A DNA stretch of 64,000 bases. Source: Corbicula japonica. Taxonomy: Eukaryota; Mollusca; Bivalvia; Venerida; Cyrenidae. The stretch covers positions 59,216 to 123,215 of the forward strand of contig JAZAYU010000922.1 in NCBI GenBank assembly GCA_038501625.1, given 5' to 3'. Positions 10,433-22,882 of the stretch are shown one piece after another (position 1 is the first letter of the stretch; every line of letters begins with the position of its first letter). The notes beneath the pieces were generated by a model. It was not told where the DNA came from. It did no database searches and saw only the letters and a list, made by a program, of their open reading frames with translations. The translations under genes were made by a program, and so were the position numbers.

Positions 10433-10744
10433 GTCAACGTTCCCAATACGTTTCATTCATAGATTTATTCAATTACTTAAATCGCTCGCGTTAGAATGTC
10501 TCTATCAGGTCCCCGATATTTCTTCAATCAATGGTATTAACCATTACACCTACCTTTGTGAGTCGATACAGTCATTATACTTTAGCCCGGGGGTTAGTCA
10601 CGGGTAGTTGTCACCAGGTGAATCGGTATTCGCACTCGTTGTCCAATTATTTGTTCAGACCGCTAGATAAGCTTTAATGTTGCTCGGTTCACATTACCCG
10701 TAAAGCTTCACCATTTTTAATGTTATTCACATAAAATCTTTCCC
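10433..10744. other. stretch without recognised features
   Basis: Flank of the mariner insertion; no coding frame or family member found. Confidence 0.5.
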
Positions 10745-10935
10745 GGCGCATGAGGGAGTGAATGATTGAATGAATGTATGATTGATCAAATGAATGGATG
10801 AGGGAGTGATCGAATGATTGAATGAATAAATGAATAAGGGACTGAATGAGAGATTATTTATTGAATGATTAAGATGTGTGAGTGATTGATTGAATGAGTG
10901 ATTGATTGAACGAGTAATTGATTGAATGAAAAAAG
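10745..10935. repeat. degenerate tetranucleotide array (GAAT/GATT)n
   Basis: Alternating GAATGATT, GAATGAAT and GAGTGATT words over about 190 bp, with scattered substitutions. It ends exactly where a partial R retroposon begins. Confidence 0.85.
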
Positions 10936-11100
10936 TGAAATATGCATATTAGGAATCGCCACATCAAGCAGACACAGCCTACCCACACAACCAAAAAGTA
11001 GAGAGAAAAAGAAAGCATTGTTTTACAATAATCAGTTTCAAAATGGACGCCACAATCAATAAACGAAAGTGAGAACCCGAGGGGTTACAGCCTTTCAAAG
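10936..11100 (-). mobile_element. retroposon R, partial inverted copy
   Basis: Starts 'GTGAAATATGCATAT', the same boundary as the complete copy at 54537, and continues 'GGAATCGCCACAT' and 'AACCCGAGGGGTTA'. It stops where S-element sequence starts. Confidence 0.65.
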
Positions 11101-11720
11101 CCATCGAACACAACACAGATGAAATATTGCAGGCTCGGTTTGATGGGGACTGTTCATAGGCAGTAATGGAAATGCATATTTCTCCCACGCCGCATGAGCG
11201 CAACACAATAATTAAACCAATAAACATTACAATTTTGATCCATCCCAAACGATGGCGGTGAACATGGAACCTTCAATGCGGAATTTTCAGATTAATACTA
11301 TTCCATGTTCCGCGGCGTATGATCCCAAGATAAAAGAATGGGTTTGCCCTAAACTGAACTTAATATAAAAGGAGTTTGACAGGGGATCTAAGAATATAAA
11401 TCCTGCATATCACAGACAACGCCAAAGGCCACATTTAAAAAAGCAGGACATATATACTGAGGGTGATTGAACAATATCCAACCCCAAATTGGCCGGGATA
11501 TCGAAACTTTTCACTTTAAAAATGACCGAAATATAAAAACAGAAGTAATTTTAGAAGTATTATTAACATAGTACATAAGTATCTTGCTTAACGACGTTCA
11601 AAGATCGTTATTGATAACAACACTGATTGAATGTACGGAGAAATTTTTTACAGCCGCTTCACGGCACAAACAACGCTACTGTGTTATTATTATTATTGTT
11701 CGTCAGGCAACTTAAATAGT
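11100..11720. repeat. dispersed element S, copy 1
   Basis: Shares with 23930-24680, 38128-39700, 49165-50065 and 57185-57560 the phrases 'TTGCAGGCTCGGTTTGAT' (or its complement), 'GGTGAACATGGAACCTTC', 'TTTGACAGGGGATCT', 'CACAGACAACGCC', 'TTGAACAATATCCAAC' and 'AACAACGCTACTGTG', the last followed by (TTA)n. No coding capacity is seen. The element type is unknown; the copies in the array sit at one homologous module position and so were duplicated with it. Confidence 0.7.
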
Positions 11721-12254
11721 TTAGGTTTGCTGTTTTTTAAAGACGTTAATCAAGTGAAATGTGTTACCGTGGAATTCAATTTCTTACATTTATAATTGTG
11801 TTGAAAATGTGTTTATTAGTGATAAATGGCTGACAGCTTCGCGATTTCTTATGATTAACATTTTGCACAAAAGGCAAAGAAGTTCGCGTATTTATTCTTA
11901 AATTGGTTGTGGCCATGATGAACCTGAATCATTGTATAACCTAAATAGGCAATATCATTTTATGAAAAGCGAACTTAATTTTTACTTATAGTGTTATGGT
12001 TATATTTTAAACTATCAAACCTTTTTAAACAAGATAAATGCATGTAGGTCGCGTGTTTGTTTGTTGGTGTTGTTTTCGAAAAGTTTAATAATTGTTTTGC
12101 TCACTGATTTTATCAAGAAGGAAAACTTTTAATGGGAATGGTGTTATCGAACACTTGAAGTTCGTTTTTGATGACATAAAAGTCTCACTTAATAAACGTT
12201 TTTAACTTGATGAATTAAAAACAACAGCAAAGTAGTCTGCAAGTCTTTTGTTAC

Positions 12255-12272
12255 TTTTAACTTGAGTTTTGG
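12255..12272 (-). other. candidate 18-nt microexon (PKLKLK)
   Basis: Minus strand: 'CTTTTTCTACTTACAG', CCA AAA CTC AAG TTA AAA, then 'GTAACAAAAG'. It lies at the same module position as the 15-nt candidates at 24967 and 40090. The 5' splice site is weaker than GTAAGT. Confidence 0.3.
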
Positions 12273-13034
12273 CTGTAAGTAGAAAAAGAAGGATTGAAAT
12301 TATATAAGTGTAAGTAATTTGTAACTAGTTTACAATATATGGACTATTCCATGGTCTCACTATTTCATAATGGAAATACGCAATACGAGTTATAAGAAAT
12401 ATCCAGCAAGAACAACATTCAACTCAAGGATAATATTGTTTGTTGATCGAATTAAAAATACACGCTTTTACGTTTTTAACTAAAAGAAATCAGTTGCGTA
12501 AAATATGATATTCAGCAAACAGAATGCAAGACAAGAGAATCACGGGCTAATTATGAGATTTCAGTTTTATTGCTTAAATCGATACATGGAAATTCGTCAC
12601 CTTAATGCAAATAACGCTATATGTAATATTGAGTTATGCCAATTTTGTGATACGATGACGAAATACGGTAACGAAATGTCTTAATTTTGAAATAAATTCT
12701 GTATAGAATTTCTCAAATGATCTAACTAGTTTCTTGTAATCTCTACTCTGTAGAAAGCAACCTTAAGTTCGACTTAAAGTATTTCCAAATTTAGCGAAAC
12801 TATATATATCCAACCTTTTGAAACATTAAAACAAGATTGACGCAATATATGCATATGTCACGTGTTTTTTTTTTAAGTTTAGTTACTGTGTTGGCTCAGT
12901 GATATCAACAAAGTGAAGACTTTTAAGTTTATGGGAGTTAACGAGCAATTCATAAATGATCTACAATAAGTTGAGGGTCTCACTCAATAAACGTTCATAA
13001 CTTGATGAAAAAAAATTTATTAAGATGTACTTAC

Positions 13035-13046
13035 CTCTGTGATATC
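13035..13046 (-). other. candidate 12-nt microexon (GATATCACAGAG)
   Basis: Minus strand: polypyrimidine tract and 3' splice site 'TTTCATCTACTTTCAG', 12 nt, then 'GTAAGTACATCTTAA'. Frame 0 would read DITE. The paralogue at 18555 has a different 12-mer (7 of 12 bases differ) although the 45 bp beyond the 3' splice site differ at only about 3 positions. Confidence 0.42.
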
Positions 13047-13559
13047 CTGAAAGTAGATGAAAGAAAAGTAAAAATGATAATAGTGTGAGATATTATTTGT
13101 TGATCGAATAGTAATACAATCCTCTTTTTCCTTCATTTATCTGAAAGAAATAGATTACATAACAAATGATATTCTGTAAACTTAAGGCATAAACAGAGTA
13201 CGTGTATAAAACTTGAATATCGGGATTTCAGTTTATTTGTTTAAAAATATAAATTGGAAGTTGTCTCGTTAATGTAAAATCTGTAAATTTAAAAAATTTC
13301 AATAATTGACTCTGGAACAATGAAACTTTGCCCAAATGTATGTTATTAATGTATCTTTATTTTGCAGATGGTAAGACACGTTAGAACAGTTAAGAAAATA
13401 AGCGAGATCTAAAAATTTCCCTAAACTTCTATTTACATAAATTCACAAAAACTAAACAACACAAAACATCATTTTAAATGCCTACATGAGTAATATGATA
13501 CTGACAACAATTTATTGTGTCCTCTTGAATTACATATGTAAACTTTACGAGATATTAGT

Positions 13560-13897
13560 AAAAAAGTGTGTTTGACGTTCAATTTCCTCGTCGCTTCCTG
13601 GTCCGTGGGTGGCAATGTTGGATAAGCTCCCATCGCTTAAAAAGTGCTCCCAATGGCTTGCGTAAAATATAGCCTCTGACTACCATGTCCAGCTTCTGGC
13701 CTGCACGGGTGGCTTGTTATTAACCCGTCGGACCTGCTATTACTAACAGGAGAAGGGGCGAAGGTGGACCTGTGGCGCCATAACCATTGCTTCGGGTAGA
13801 TGGAGCTCGTTAGCCTGGGAAGGCAGTCTGTCTAGGAGAAGAAAAACTCTTATTTCAAACCAAGGGAGACAACCTTTCCAAAAAACACCACTGCCAT
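13560..13897 (+). mobile_element. 5' region of a non-LTR retrotransposon
   Basis: GC content rises abruptly at about 13560, where array sequence stops. The segment has no long frame and precedes the endonuclease reading frame, as expected for a 5' untranslated region. The exact insertion point is not resolved. Confidence 0.55.
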
Positions 13898-16043
13898 GTG
13901 GTCAGGCGTTGGGTCGACAAGGGCTTTGGGCGAGGTAACCCTAATCAACCTAGAGTTAAAATCGGAGATACTGGGCCATTGGCACTCTCTAAAAAAACCA
14001 CGGCATCACGTAACTACGCTATGACTACACGATCCTATGGTATTCATCGATGTGATGCTGGATCTTTGGAATCCCTCCAGGGAGGTACAGTGCCGGGCTC
14101 TGAGCCCCGACAGAGTCCACCGAAAGCTACTGGGGGTGACTCCTTCTATCATACCAAGAGGAGACCAAAGGGTTACAACAAGCCAAGGAGGAGGAAAGTT
14201 CAACAGCAACACTTCAAAGTGATGCAATGGAACGCAGAAGGAGTCTTCAACACAAAGACTGAACTACAGCACTTTCTTCGTGAGAATGACATCAATGTTT
14301 TTTGCATTCAGGAAACACACCTGCAACCAGCGAAATCCTTTAAGGTCAGAGGATACCAGTGCTTCCGAAGCGACAGGGTTGGAAGAAAGAAAGGAGACAT
14401 CCTGACATTAGTCAGGAACAACATTGATGCTATCGAGACTAAAACACATATGGATGACTCGGAATTCCAAGTACTGAGCCTTAGAAAGAACGACTTTGAG
14501 CTGACTTTTGTGAACATATACTCAACAAACGACAAAGCTCGTTCGCTAGACCATATTCCAACAGAAGCAACAAATTTCATGGTTGTTGGAGACTTCAATA
14601 GTCACTCACAAAGCTGGAGAGGAAGTGGAAACCTGGCAAAATGACAACAAGCTAAACCTCATCAATCAGCCGGAGGATCCCCCAACTTTTTACTCCAGAA
14701 AATGGCACACAACATCAACGCCTGACCTTGCCTTCTGCACTGACGACATACATCGACATGTCCAGATGGAAGTCACTGAACAGCTTGGAGGCAGTGATCA
14801 TCGCCCAGTCCACCTCATATTAGACCACACTTTCTCTATGTCATCTAGCCTACCCAGATGGAACTACAGGAAGGCCGATTGGTCCCTTTTCCAGTCTGCG
14901 AGTGATGGACTCTGCAAAGACATCACAGTTGAAGGCAGAGACATAAACAACATATTCAGAGACTTCAATCAATGTATCCTCGAGTCAACACAGCAGTCCA
15001 TCCCTAGAGGTGCGAGAAAAGACTACAAGCCATACTGGAGTGAGCAGCTAGAGGAGCTGCAAACCAAGTTGTCTGAAGCCAGAGTGGTAGCCTAAAAATC
15101 CCTCACAGGAGGCAAACCCCAACCTACAGCATGCCAAGACCAAATTCCTTAGGAACAAGCTAGAGGCAAGAGCTGGAGAAACAAGACAGCTTCACTAAAC
15201 CTCGCGAGAGATGGCCGTAAGTTGTGGAGGTTAACGAAACAACTGAACGACGACCAGGACAAAACGAGAGGCCCAGTCACCTTGGAAGATGATAGAGAGC
15301 TGTCAATGGGCAAACAAGCAGCAAACGTCTTTGCCCAAAACTACAGAGATGTCAGTGACATCCCCATCAACAGAGAACGACAGGGAGAAGCAAGAAAAGA
15401 ACAAAGGGACAGGAAAACAGCCAAGGGCACGTCAGAGTGTATGGACTCGCGCCTGAAACTACATGAGCTACAGACAGCTCTCAGACAGCCGAAGACCAAA
15501 AAATCTCCGCGTCCAGACGGTATCACCAACGAGATGCTGTCACACTTGGGTAATACAGCAATGTGCAAACTTCTGGACATCTACAACTACAGCTGGAAAC
15601 AAGGGCAGCTACCTCAGATCTGGAGAGAGGCGACAATGACCCCTATACGCAAGAAAGGGAAGAACCCAAAGAAGGCAGACAGCTATCGTCCGATCAGCCT
15701 CACCAGCTGTGTTGTAAAGACCATGGAGAGGATTCTGAATGCACGACTGAAGTGGTACCTGGTGACCAACGACCTGATGGCATCTAAACAACCCGGTTTC
15801 CGACAATTCCGTTTCCACAGGAGACCAGACTACATACCTAGCACAGGAAGTCGAAGATGCGTTCAAAGAAAACATGCCTTCATGGAGAAACTGACTGGAA
15901 TCCAACCACTTCATGAAAGAAGACAAACCAAAGTCCTTCTCCAGGCAAACAAGTATAAATCACTCCCAGATCACCCCATGAAAAACAACAATCCAGCAGA
16001 AAAAGTTTTATTGAACGGCATTTTGCTATTATTGAGATTTTGA
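13898..16043 (+). pseudogene. non-LTR retrotransposon (APE endonuclease + partial RT)
   Basis: Segment 13898-14644 holds an apurinic-type endonuclease: 'MQWNAEGVF' (N motif), 'CIQETHL' (catalytic Glu) and 'MVVGDFNSHS' (D-x-N). A small deletion at about 14613-14625 shifts the frame; 14583-15095 continues 'GEEVETWQNDNKLNLINQ', 'STPDLAFC' and 'GSDHRPVHLIL' (SDH motif). After a stop at 15093 and further frameshifts, 15222-16043 gives 'KKSPRPDGITNEML', 'YRPISLTSCVVKTMERIL' and 'SKQPGFRQF', the first reverse-transcriptase motifs. From about 15830 the frame breaks again and the YADD/FADD catalytic box, thumb and 3' region are missing. The element belongs to the APE-type LINE group; clade (Jockey, I/Nimb, CR1) cannot be fixed by eye. 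It sits inside the module array and is dead. Confidence 0.9.
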
Positions 16044-16044
16044 T

Positions 16045-16650
16045 AATTTTCTTTTTATCGATGAACAAAGTTGGGAGGAGAGTGGCAAGCCCTTTAAGTT
16101 TGTATTTTCTCTTTAAAAAAACCTCAATGAAGGTAAGTTTGTTTCTATGAAATTCTTACAATTACAGGGATCGTGTTGCGGATTTGTTTACTGGTGATAA
16201 ATGACTGGCATGTGCAAAAGTTCTTATTATTAGTGTATTTTTTCTGGAAATAACACAAATGACAAAGAAGACAACTTAAGCTGTGATATATTTATTCTTA
16301 AATTAATGTTGGCCATTATGAACATGTAGTAATAAATTATTCTAAAAAGGGCGACACCAAGTTCGTTATACATTATACACAAATGTCGCGTGTTGTTTTT
16401 TGTGTGTGAAAAGTTGAGTACCTGTGTTGGCTCACTGGTCTCACCAAGAAAGGGAAGGCAAAGGGAATCATTTAAACACTTTGCGTCCATTTATGATCTT
16501 AGATAACATAACAGGTCTACTCAATAAACTCAATAACGTTTATAACTTGATGAATAAAAACAGCAGAATAGTATTAAGATGCACTAAGTTCAATACGACC
16601 CATCTGCAATTAGAAAAAAGTAAGATTAATATAATATTAATGTGAGTCAG
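16045..16650. repeat. module array, segment 2
   Basis: Array sequence resumes at about 16060 with 'AAGGTAAGTTTG', 'TGTTGCGGATTTGTT', 'CCTGTGTTGGCTCACTGG' and 'ACTTGATGAATAAAAAC'. A decayed microexon candidate lies at 16589-16603. Confidence 0.8.
16589..16603 (-). other. decayed 15-nt microexon site (family i)
   Basis: Minus strand: intact 3' splice site 'TTTTTTCTAATTGCAG', ATGGGTCGTATTGAA, but the 5' site reads CTTAGTGCATC instead of GTAAGTACATC. Homologous sites at 20509-20523 and 62160-62174 also have C in place of the G of GT. Those at 35.2, 44.4 and 53.5 kb have lost the AG as well. Confidence 0.4.
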
Positions 16651-18215
16651 TTTTGACCCCTAATCAAACAAGAATTCGGATTAGAATTTATTGAAATGCT
16701 ACGAGTGGGTATGTTTTGATTTGGACTCTCATTGCCTTCTACATGTGAGGAGCAGTATCGTTTAACTGACTCAGTGTGTTTTTACATTCACTTGCAAATG
16801 GCCAATTTGTTGATAACGAAAACAAACAAGCTTTGTACGGTCAATTGGCATGCGCTTTGGTTTATCCTTAGTATCAGTCACGGTACTAACTTCTCGTTTT
16901 GTCTCCTTACAGGCTTTTTGATCATGACATACTTTTTGCAATAGTAACATTGTTGTTTTCGAAAGTGTCCTACAGTATGTCCATAGATTCATGTCTTGGT
17001 TCGTCATGTGAAAGTTGCAGATCATGGCCAGCGCGCAATTTAAAACGTTTGTACAAATTTTGTTCAGTTGTTGCAACTTGAATATCCTCTTGCATAGTAC
17101 GCGGATTAGTTCTCGTGACCTTAAGTTTCATTGAATCCTCAAAAAGACCGTCAATGAAATAGCTAATAAGTTGATTGTCTTGGACAGCGGGCGCTTGGCC
17201 TTCAAATGCATCCTCGCCCAGTGCAATTAACCATTATGCATATACTTGCAGTTTCATTTTTCTTTTGGACTACTTCACTCAACAGTAAGAGTGCGTGATG
17301 CGGATCAACCACCTCTGCAAATCTAGCTTGCAGTTCAGTTTTGACTTGGGGCCATGTAGAGTTTGGATTAGCGTCCAAATATCCTTTAAGAAAATCACCT
17401 ATGGGACCCTTACTTGCCTGATATGTCACTAATTTTATACTATCTTGGGTCATACCAACCACCAAGAGAGCATACGTTTCAATACTTTTTATCCATTCTT
17501 TAAATTGTTCACTATCCCCGTCGAAGGAAGGAACAACCTTGGATTCCCCCTTGTGCACCCATAGTAGTTGACGATCCTGTCAATTTATCCCCTAGAGAAC
17601 GAAAAATGTGAACAAATTCTTCTTCTTCTGCCATATTTGCTACAGTATAAAAGCGTACTCACGGTTGTGGTAGGAGCAGCTATCCAGGTTTATCAGAAAT
17701 TTAATTGAACAATGTCCAGCATTTTACGATTTACGATTTACACGAAAATGTCCAGCATTTCATAAAGTGTCGTTTGGTCGCGACAAAACAATCCACAAAC
17801 CCTGGTCAAGGCACCAAAATTGGAAGGTCATGTAGCGCTTTCATTGTCCTTGATCGTATAGTGGTTTTAAATAAATAACACTGTCACATTTCTACTGTTT
17901 ATTACTTCTAAAGGTTACTAGTAGCCCATAAAAATATCCCCATATTAATTCTCCAAGTTACCCCAAATTTGTCTAAACAAAAACTAACTTATTTTCAGAG
18001 CCTGCCAGGTATTATGTACCTGTTCAAAAATTGATTGACAGGTATATTCCCTCTAGCAGACTTGTTAAAACAATCAATGATAGCCAATGATAATTCTGGG
18101 AAAATAATTCTCCATTGCTGCTATCAGAGAGGCAAACGAAGGTGTTATGCTATTAAAGAGGCAAATGATTTATCAAAATGAAATCTAACTTACCAATTAA
18201 TTTGATCGCTTTTAA
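16650..18215 (-). mobile_element. LTR-retrotransposon fragment inserted in the array
   Basis: Array sequence breaks after 'GTGAGTCAGTTTTGA' and resumes near 18215 with 'TATAGACTTTCCCAAATGAT'. Between them lies a minus-strand gag remnant. Upstream of the gag ATG (higher coordinates) is a leader of about 190 nt preceded by 'TGGTGCCTTGACCAG' (minus strand, 17805-17825 region), a possible primer-binding site, and by an AATAAA-containing stretch that might be an LTR. No pol and no second LTR are visible; LTR borders are not determined. Confidence 0.6.
16771..17634 (-). pseudogene. retrotransposon gag (capsid and zinc knuckle), broken
   Basis: Start ATG at 17634-17632 gives 'MAEEEEFVHIFRSLGDKL'. 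After a frameshift near 17555 the frame reads 'VVPSFDGDSEQFKEWIKSIE' and 'TWPQVKTELQARF', the retrotransposon gag capsid signature (W..vk..l..rF), then 'LLLLSEVVQKKNETA'. Past a stop it continues 'DAFEGQAPAVQDNQLISYF' and 'VTRTNPRTMQEDIQ', and near the end 'CFRYQQIGHLQVNVKTH'. The last is a CX2CX4HX4C zinc knuckle in which the second and third cysteines are replaced by Tyr and Val. Several stops and frameshifts make it dead. The family looks Ty3/gypsy-like; this is inference from gag alone. Confidence 0.82.
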
Positions 18216-19048
18216 CAGTTATAGTGTTTTACTGTATAGACTTTCCCAAATGATCTAACTAGTTTCTTTTCGTCTATATTATGTGGAAAGCGACCTTAAG
18301 TTCGACTTAAAGTATTTTCAAATTAGTGAAATAATAAACTATCCGACCTTTTGGAACATTGAAACAAGGTTGATCTGCATATGTCGCGTGATTCTTTAAA
18401 GTTTAGTTACTGTGTTGGCTCACTGATATCAACAAAAAAGGAGACTTTTAAGGTAAAGGGAATTATCGAGCACTTCATAAATGATCTACAATAAGATGCA
18501 ATAAACGTTCATAACTTGATGAATAAAAAAAACGAATTATTTAGATGTACTCACCTCTTCGCCGAACTGAAAGTAGATGAAAGAAAAATAAAAATACTAA
18601 TAGTGTGAGATATTATTTGTTGATCGAATTATAAAACAATCCTCTATTCTACTGCATTTAACAGTAAAAGAAATAAATCAAATAACAAATGATACTCAGT
18701 AAACTTAAATCATACACACAGTACGTGTATCAACAATTGAATTTCGCGATTTCAGTTTTTTTGTTTAAATATATAAATTGTAAATTGTCTCGTTAATTTA
18801 AAATCTATGAATACGGTAATATTGAAATTAGGTGTTATGGCATTTTTGCACTAAGGGGTCGAATGACTTGCTTCTTCAAAAACAATGTAACCAATCACAC
18901 GATGTTGTAATTGGTTAGTTTTTGTTTGTATTTTTATCAGAAAGACGTAGTCTTAAACCTTTAACTGTGATCTGTTGTCAATAACAGCAATAATGGTTTT
19001 ACATTTTTACACTTATAATAATTGACCCGGGAACAGTTTGTCGTGAGT
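18215..19048. repeat. module array, segment 3
   Basis: Contains 'CTAACTAGTTTCTTTT', 'CGACTTAAAGTATTTTCAAA', 'AACTTGATGAATAAAAAA', the microexon candidate at 18555 and the conserved box 'AGAAAGACGTAGTCTTAAAC'. It stops at 'GTCGTGAGTGATCA', where other copies continue 'GTTATCATTAATTTG'. Confidence 0.85.
18555..18566 (-). other. candidate 12-nt microexon (TTCGGCGAAGAG)
   Basis: Minus strand: 'TTTCATCTACTTTCAG', 12 nt (frame 0 FGEE), then 'GTGAGTACATCTAAA'. Both splice sites are canonical. Confidence 0.42.
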
Positions 19049-19049
19049 G

Positions 19050-19910
19050 ATCAAGAACAGAACAGAACAGAACATATCGTTTATTTTCGTCCAAGTGCAT
19101 GGTTACACAAAAAGGACAATATAACACAATATATATATCTGACTCCCGGTAAAACAATTTGGATGTGGTGATGTGGGGAGGGAGAGAGCAAGTCTCGTGA
19201 AATTAATAATAACCCATGTCTTGTAGACAAAAAGAAAAAAATACAATAGTTTCGATTTGCTTAAAGGGACAAAAAATAGAGGAAAGATAAATCTCCATCA
19301 AAGTAAGTTATAATAATGATAAGAAAATAATAATAATATTATTAACATTAATAATTATAATGATATTAATATTTACATAATAATCTCGATCAATGTAAGT
19401 TATAATAATGATAAGAAAAAAAATATACTATTATCATTAATATTTATAATCATGATATTTATATTTACACGATCATTATTGGTCCTAATTATAATAGCAA
19501 GTAGGCAAATTGTAAAGACAAACAAAACTATTATATAAGTCAAAAGTGCATGCTACGCTCCTGTGATTGACGTCATAGCCCGGTTAGAGAGTTTCGAGTA
19601 ATATACATGTAACGTTATTATTCTGTGTTTTGACAGTTAAATCACGATTTCTTTTAATAATTTTAATTTCTTATGTCGACCTACGAGACAGATGATATGA
19701 ACAATGACACGATTACATATTTACGGTTTGGATTAGAGATTAGCCAAAATAAGATACATGCGAGTGAGAAAAACATGCGTTTAGTAACAATGACTGAAAA
19801 ACATCTAGAATTTTGAAAAGAAGCGATTATTGGAAGTGTGTCATGGGGATAAGAGCTAATGTTTACATGTAAGAGTAGTTTAATTGTTCACATTTCCAGG
19901 ATCCTAAAAA
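19050..19910 (-). mobile_element. truncated LINE (or LINE-dependent) 3' end with (GTTCT)n tail
   Basis: On the minus strand the insertion ends 'AAATAAACGATATGTTCTG' followed by three to four GTTCT repeats (19053-19071 on plus as AGAAC). A polyadenylation-like AATAAA just before a short-repeat tail is typical of CR1/RTE-like LINE ends. The rest (19260-19480) is very AT-rich, built of ATAATAAT and TTAATAAT words. No reverse transcriptase is visible. Array sequence resumes at about 19910. Confidence 0.55.
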
Positions 19911-20583
19911 TTTAATTTCACTTATTTGTTTAAATGCTTTCAAAGCAAAAGTGCTATACAATTTTAATAACTTCAACAGTTGCATTTTTTAGGGTTCCGC
20001 TTGAAAAAAATAAATACAGAAAGCATCATTTTGTTATGTTACATATTAAAAAGTGAACGTTTGTATTTTTCTTAAGAAAAACCCCTTAATCAAGGTAAGT
20101 GTGTTACTATGAAATTCTTACAATTAAAGGGATCATGTTGCGGATCTGTTAACCGGTGATTAATGATTTGCATGTGTTTTTCTGGAAATACCACAGATGC
20201 GATATATTTATTCTTAAATTGTTGTTGGCCAATATAAATGTGTAGTAATAAAATCATTCTATAAAAAACGACACCAAGTTCGTTATACATTATACACAAA
20301 TGTCGCGTGTTTTTTTGTGTGTGAAAAGTTGAGTACCTATGTTGGCTCACTGATCTCACCAAGAAAGGGAAGGCAAAGGGATTGAATGATTTAGTCACCT
20401 GACGTCCATTTAGCATTTTAGATATTATAAAAGGCCCACTCAATAAACTCAATAAACGATTATAACTTGATGAGTAAAAACAATAGAATAGTATTAACAT
20501 GCACTTAGTTGAATGTGACCCATCTGCAATTAGAAAAAAGAAAGATAAAAAAAATAATAATGTGAGTCAGTTTTGACTGGTGT
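19910..20583. repeat. module array, segment 4
   Basis: 'AACTTCAACAGTTGCAT', 'GGGTTCCGCTTGAAAA', 'AAGGTAAGTGTGTTACTATG' and 'TGATGAGTAAAAACAA'; a decayed family-i microexon site is at 20509-20523 (5' site CTAAGTGCATG). The array breaks after 'GACTGGTGTAA'. Confidence 0.8.
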
Positions 20584-20584
20584 A

Positions 20585-22195
20585 ATCAAACAAATGTTGT
20601 TATTTTACCTTTACAAGGATGTCACTATGTTATTGTTTTTAATGTTCAGTGTGTGGTGCAGATATGGAACCTTGTTCATGCTCTACTTGGTGCCTGCTGA
20701 GACTTTAAATCATATCACTTGTGTTGTGAAATGTGCAAGTCCGATTGAATATTCATGTAGTAGTTTAAAACGAAGTCACGAGGACAAAAATTTTTATTCA
20801 GTAAAATATACTATGTGATAATGTAATGCCAAATGGTGATATGAACGCAAGAAAGTCAACACATTTCTGTCGGCTTACAGACTGGGATACTTTGATGCTT
20901 TCAGATAGCTTCTGAAGAAACTGTTAATGAGCACAATTCCTGATTGATAAAAAAGTGTAAATGGTGAAGAAAATATACCTTTAGTAATTATGAATTGAAG
21001 GATATTATATCTGTAATCGTGCTGAACCTAATATACCACAAGCATACAGTCATACAGTTCAGTCGGGACATCTCTGCAATCTAATATGAATGACACCATT
21101 TGCTTTTTAGTAATTAATAACATAATCAATCGAACATCAATTGTTTAAGATCTTACTCAGGCGGAATTTATGTGCCAGCTGACCTAGATTAACACTGGTT
21201 GCCCATTCAGGAAACATTTAGTGTGAAGCATTCATGAACATGCATTGTTATTTAGGCCACATCAAGGGAAAATGTGTCCCTAGACAGTTGACTTTATTCC
21301 TTGAAATGATGTCATAAAGTTGAACAGACAACATGGGCAAAATAAACATAATAATGTGAGTCAAAATTTGTGATAGACTTGCCTGTAATATATAATTGTA
21401 AGTTCTTAGCAAATATAGAAACAACTAAAATGTCGAAAAAACTAATCAAAAGGCACCTTTACCCATGGTGACCCATTTATGGCCGATATAATAATATGAC
21501 AAATTTGAAGTGGGAATAATGGTACATATCTTAAGTTTTCATTTTATTAATAAATAATTACATGCTATGCAATGACCATTGTTTGTCAACAACTGTGTAT
21601 TGAGAGTAATATACACAACTGTATCTGTTTAAAGCTGCTGCAGATTTGTTGGCATTTATTATGTATTTGTGTTTGTTTGAAGGAGAGTCAGCAAAGATGA
21701 TTAATATTGTGACAAAATTGGAATATTTATTAAACATCTGTTTTATTGCAAAACATAAACCTACGAAAGGTAGACAAACCTATTTAACAACTAACGGTAT
21801 ATTTTTATGTAAAACGATAAACAATAAAGGTTATAAATATGCACTTTTAAGTGTACTGACAGTGTTAATAGGCAAGGCCTTGTTTAATCGTGTTGCTGGT
21901 GTAATATTGCTTATATAAACATCATTATGACAATTGTAATAAACATTTTACTGAAATACTGCATAACTTTTTAACATATATGACACTTTGCATTACAAAT
22001 GGATATTATTGTACACCATACTCTTTATTTGACTATTTTCAGGAAAACATATGTTTTTTCCGGTTTTTTTAATTGTGTAATACATGTAATCATGAATAAT
22101 GCCAACAGTTTTTGAGAAGTTGGCTTTTCATTTCAGTGTTATCTCAACAATAGTGTTTGTAAGGATATGGTCATATTTTTATTTTGAAAAAAAAC
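20585..22195. other. non-array segment, partly duplicated at 62498-62986
   Basis: The part 20920-21422 is a diverged copy of 62498-62986 (shared 'TGTAAATGGTGAA', 'ATACAGTTCAG', 'TAATATGAATGACACC', 'CTCAGGCGGAATT'). The remainder is AT-rich with no recognised gene; the open frames at 20573-20818 and 21646-21918 have no recognisable domain. Both copies lie at an edge where array modules stop, so the segment may mark a module boundary or an insertion copied with it. Confidence 0.55.
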
Positions 22196-22882
22196 CCTCT
22201 GCTTTCTTAAAAAGAATATTCAAAGTTTATGCATCTATAAATTGGAAGTCGTCACCTTATTGCAAAATCGGTATAAGTGCTATTGAAATAAGAAGGAGTT
22301 ATACCGTAGGTGACGCAATATGACAGCGATATGTCAGTTCTCAATTAACAGTGTATACACTTAACAAATGTCGACGATCACGAGCTAATTATGAGATTTC
22401 AGTTTTATTGCTTAAATCCATAAATAGAAATTCGTCACCTTAATGCAAATAACGCTATAGGTACCACTGAAATTTAAAGAAATAATGCCGTTTTTGCGAT
22501 AAGATGACGAAAAACGGTAACGATTTATCTCGATTTTTGATAAACTCTGTGTGGACTTTTCCAAATGATCTCACTAGTTTCTTTTTGTCTCTATTATGTG
22601 AAAAGCGATCTTATTTTCGACAAAAAGTATTTTCAAATTAGTGAAATTATAAACCATCTAACCTTTTGAAACATTGAAACAAGGATGATGCATTACATGC
22701 ATAATTATGTTGTATGATTTTTTAAAGTTTAGTTATTGTGTTGGCTCCCTGAAAAGGAGACTTCTAAGTTAAGGGAGTTATCGAGCACTTCATAAATGAT
22801 CTACTGTAACAATAACATGAAAGTCGCCTTCAATAAACGTTCATAACTTGATGAATATAAAAAACAAATTATTTAGATGTAC

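Larger units (their letters stand above)
11720..13555. repeat. module array, segment 1
   Basis: Two modules of the array that continues to 62.4 kb. Diagnostic boxes: 'AATAAACGTTTTTAACTTGA' near 12190 and 'AATAAACGTTCATAACTTGA' near 12985. No conventional gene is present; candidate microexons are listed separately. Confidence 0.85.

Noticed and set aside
17640..18215. Complete LTR upstream of the gag remnant
   Set aside because: A possible primer-binding site and AATAAA are present, but no TG…CA borders or second LTR copy could be found, so borders are not claimed.
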